Positions 61,886 to 64,000 of a stretch of 64,000 nt of DNA are shown one piece after another (position 1 is the stretch's first letter; each line of letters opens with the position of its first letter). Source of the DNA: Wandonia haliotis. GTDB taxonomy: Bacteria > Bacteroidota > Bacteroidia > Flavobacteriales_D > Crocinitomicaceae. The DNA lies in assembly GCF_039523435.1 (NCBI RefSeq), contig NZ_BAAAFH010000022.1, forward strand, positions 248,001 to 312,000. The letters run 5' to 3'. The position numbers and the translations under genes were made by a program. The notes under the pieces were generated by a model that was not told the origin of the DNA, did not search any database, and was given only the letters and a program-made list of their open reading frames with translations.

Positions 61886-62764
61886 TTAATTAGCATCCAA
61901 AATTTTGAGGATACGCAGATCAAAAAACACACTCTCGTTTGGTTTAACCAAATTCAGGTTCCCCTTCGTTCCAAAAGCATGTCTGGCAGGAATTCGAACC
62001 CATAACTTATCACTTAATTTAGCCTTCGACAATGCTATATTTAATCCCGGAAGGTTGCTTCCTCCTCCAACTTTCAACTGATAAGGTTCTCCGTTCTTAA
62101 AGGAATTATCATAACGAGGGTTTGATTTGGCATGCGCGAAATAGTCTATCAGAATTTCGTCCCCTTCTTTTACTTCAGGCTGTGTCTTTCCCCGATTAAT
62201 GACCCATACCTCTACACCATCGACGGTATAATCAGGTGCACTAACTTCGTTTACTTTTAATGTGATAACATTATCTGCATTCGGAGGAATAACACCCGGA
62301 ATTCCTTTTTCTCCTCTGGCATATTTCGCAGGAAGAAAAATGTCTACCTCATCGCCTTCTTTTAACTCCTTAACAGCTATATCCCATCCTTCCGTCTGCA
62401 ATCCCCAGCCGACCATATACGGTATGGGCTTCCCCAACTTCTTGTTGGTATCAAATACTTTTCCGTCCGTAAGTCGACATGTATAATCTATCCAAATAAC
62501 GTCATTGTCTTTTACCTGCTCCCCACTACCTTTCTCCTTGTACACAATATAAATACCATTATTCAGGAAAAGTGTGTCAATCGGAGCTTTTTCAATTTCG
62601 GGCGTTATAACCTCAGAAGTTATCTTTTCTGTAGAGTCCTGACTTTCTACTGATTTTCCGTTCTCACGAAATGATTCATCCTTTTCTTTATCTACACCTG
62701 AAAAATTACAGGAAGCAACAATCAAAAATCCTAGCAGTAAAAGACTTAATTTCTCGTATTTCAT
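61886..62764 (-). CDS. FKBP-type peptidyl-prolyl isomerase lipoprotein, two domains
   Basis: Lipoprotein signal ends FLIVASC (Cys19). Residues about 70-170 (IVYKEKGSGEQVKDNDVIWI, GLQTEGWDIAVKELKEGDEV and PAKYARGEKG) form one FKBP domain; about 180-290 (GKTQPEVKEGDEILIDYFAH, LNIALSKAKLSDKLWV, HAFGTKGN) a second, more diverged one. They catalyse prolyl cis-trans isomerisation and act as chaperones in the periplasm. It overlaps the next upstream gene by 4 bp (ATGA). Confidence 0.88.
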   Translation of the reverse strand: MKYEKLSLLLLGFLIVASCNFSGVDKEKDESFRENGKSVESQDSTEKITSEVITPEIEKAPIDTLFLNNGIYIVYKEKGSGEQVKDNDVIWIDYTCRLTDGKVFDTNKKLGKPIPYMVGWGLQTEGWDIAVKELKEGDEVDIFLPAKYARGEKGIPGVIPPNADNVITLKVNEVSAPDYTVDGVEVWVINRGKTQPEVKEGDEILIDYFAHAKSNPRYDNSFKNGEPYQLKVGGGSNLPGLNIALSKAKLSDKLWVRIPARHAFGTKGNLNLVKPNESVFFDLRILKILDAN

Positions 62765-63279
62765 CGGCTCAATCCAATTAAGTGAATATCAAAAATAACG
62801 GTTTCCAAAGGAGGTATTTTATCCATATCTCCTAATAGGCCGTGCGCTAAGTGACTTGGAATAATCAATTTTGCCCGGTCACCAACCCGCATGTACTTAA
62901 TACCTTCCTGAAGTCCGCTCTCCACTTCGCTTCTGTCAATCAAAAATGATTCCGCCCCAGTTGAGTCTGACGAGTAACAAACCGTGCCATCCAATAAACT
63001 GATTTCGTATTCTACCTTTGCAAACCAACCGGCTCTTGCAGAATCTCCTTCTCCATGTTCATAAACCATATAGCGAAGTCCTGTTCCTGATTCTGTCATT
63101 TTCCAATCCGGTCTTCTTTCCAAAAACTTTTGGATTACATATTCTTCGTCTTCTGACCAGGACTTATTCAGTTCAACGGATTGCTCCTTTGTCCACTCAA
63201 TATTCTGCTGTTTTTCTTCTTCTCCACAACTCTGGAGTACCAAAGCTATACCCAGCAATACGCAAAAGCTATATTTCAT
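62761..63279 (-). CDS. FKBP-type peptidyl-prolyl isomerase lipoprotein (GldI-like)
   Basis: Lipoprotein signal ends VLQSC (Cys18). The FKBP core is present: GLRYMVYEHGEGDSARAGW, VESGLQEGIKYMRVGDRAKL and PSHLAHGLLG (about residues 65-160). Its size and lipoprotein form are like GldI of gliding flavobacteria, but that identity is not proven. The start overlaps the DHH gene stop by 11 bp; the three genes form a leftward operon. Confidence 0.85.
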   Translation of the reverse strand: MKYSFCVLLGIALVLQSCGEEEKQQNIEWTKEQSVELNKSWSEDEEYVIQKFLERRPDWKMTESGTGLRYMVYEHGEGDSARAGWFAKVEYEISLLDGTVCYSSDSTGAESFLIDRSEVESGLQEGIKYMRVGDRAKLIIPSHLAHGLLGDMDKIPPLETVIFDIHLIGLSR

Positions 63280-64000
63280 TTTTCAATGCTTTTTTAAATC
63301 GTTCCACAGCGCTTTCAATCGGTAAATCCCATCTTCCACCGGCGGCGTTTTTATGTCCTCCGCCATTGAAATATTTCGCTGCTATCTCATTTACCGGATT
63401 ATCCTCTCCCTTGGAACGGAAAGAAATTTTTATGTAGCCTTCACTTTCTGAAAAATAGGCTGCTCTTTTCATTCCCACTATTGATAAAGCAACATTTACC
63501 AGTCCTTCGGTATCTCCTTTTTTATAATTAAAGCGCTTCATTTCTTCTTCTGTAAGCGAAATAACTGCCGTATCCAGATCTTCCCAGATTTCCATTTTTT
63601 CGGCCAGCGCATATCCTCTTAACTTGATCCGGTCAATCGTATTGGTATCATATACATTTTCATGCACTTCGTATTGTTTGACTCCCGCCCGAATCAGTTT
63701 CGCTATAATTTCGTGTGTTTCCGGTTTTGTTGACGGAAATCGAAATGAACCTGTATCTGTCATAATTCCACAATAGAGTGGCGTACCGATCAAATTGTTC
63801 AATTTATCCTCATGTCCCGAAGCGATAATAAGTTCGGCAATCATTTGACTGGTCGAACAACAAGAAGGATCAGAATATGAAAGATCAAAAAAGTCTTTAT
63901 CAGGATCCAGGTGGTGATCAATCATGATTTTCTTTGCTGTCGCTTCTTCCAAAGCTGGTCGCATATCCTCTCCTACACGTCCGGGAGCATTAAAATCGAG
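63269..64000 (-). CDS. DHH-family phosphoesterase (NrnA-like), partial
   Basis: The DHH motif is MIDHHLDPDKDF; the C-terminal DHHA1 region is FNGGGHKNAAGG. The frame is open to the window edge, with LDFNAPGRVGED before the visible Met, so the 5' end lies beyond 64000. NrnA-type enzymes degrade nanoRNA and/or pAp. At least 244 residues are visible; the family has about 320-340. It is co-transcribed with the two FKBP lipoproteins. Confidence 0.9.
   Translation of the reverse strand, partial: LDFNAPGRVGEDMRPALEEATAKKIMIDHHLDPDKDFFDLSYSDPSCCSTSQMIAELIIASGHEDKLNNLIGTPLYCGIMTDTGSFRFPSTKPETHEIIAKLIRAGVKQYEVHENVYDTNTIDRIKLRGYALAEKMEIWEDLDTAVISLTEEEMKRFNYKKGDTEGLVNVALSIVGMKRAAYFSESEGYIKISFRSKGEDNPVNEIAAKYFNGGGHKNAAGGRWDLPIESAVERFKKALKNEI

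Overview
The window looks like a chromosome of a gliding-type Bacteroidota, most likely Flavobacteriales (Crocinitomicaceae-like; the family is an inference). Supporting signs are type IX secretion (T9SS) sorting domains of types A and B, SprB-repeat adhesins, many lipoproteins, a DUF4834 protein, promoters of the form TTTG-19/20 bp-TAnnTTTG, and generally low GC.

Region 1 (1-12306) is the unusual part. It is an array of 13 small cassettes, almost all reading leftward, separated by 12 imperfect palindromes that behave like integron attC sites. At 11 of the 12 complete cassettes the bases at the cassette start (G|TTRNNN-like) are the reverse complement of the bases just before the next palindrome, as expected for integron cassettes. 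At the right end lies the frameshifted C-terminal part of a tyrosine recombinase, on the same strand as the cassettes, with its 3' end running into a 105-bp attI-like segment that joins the first cassette. This is the 'reverse integron' layout. A second copy of the attI-like segment, preceded by the last 16 codons of another integrase gene, sits inside the array at 5279-5434. Cargo: secreted or lipoprotein genes of unknown role, an OmpA-like protein, WG-repeat and RHS/YwqK-like proteins, a KAP-type P-loop NTPase (a possible defence gene), and an Xre/RES toxin-antitoxin pair in reverse orientation with its own promoter.

Region 2 (12474-24083) is ordinary chromosome: an AraC regulator with an SDR/SRPBCC pair, a GIY-YIG nuclease, a T9SS protein of ELWxxDG-type repeats, a second SDR, an AEC transporter, an esterase, a DUF4269 protein and a two-component system. 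Region 3 (24088-35345) is a surface-glycan locus: flippase, two GT2 glycosyltransferases, two FkbM methyltransferases and a YfhO-type membrane protein, run together with DUF4834 and carB in one leftward unit.

Region 4 (35517-64000) holds a PyrR-like phosphoribosyltransferase, shikimate kinase, a 1987-residue SprB-repeat adhesin, hemB, a fused ABC transporter with two upstream secreted-protein genes, comB, a phospholipase C-like protein, a 1333-residue T9SS type B protein, elbB, a DCC thiol protein, a T9SS type A protein, an overlooked 51-residue Cys-rich protein, a patatin, an M23/LysM peptidase, tRNA-Pro(GGG), two FKBP-type isomerases and a DHH phosphoesterase cut by the right edge.
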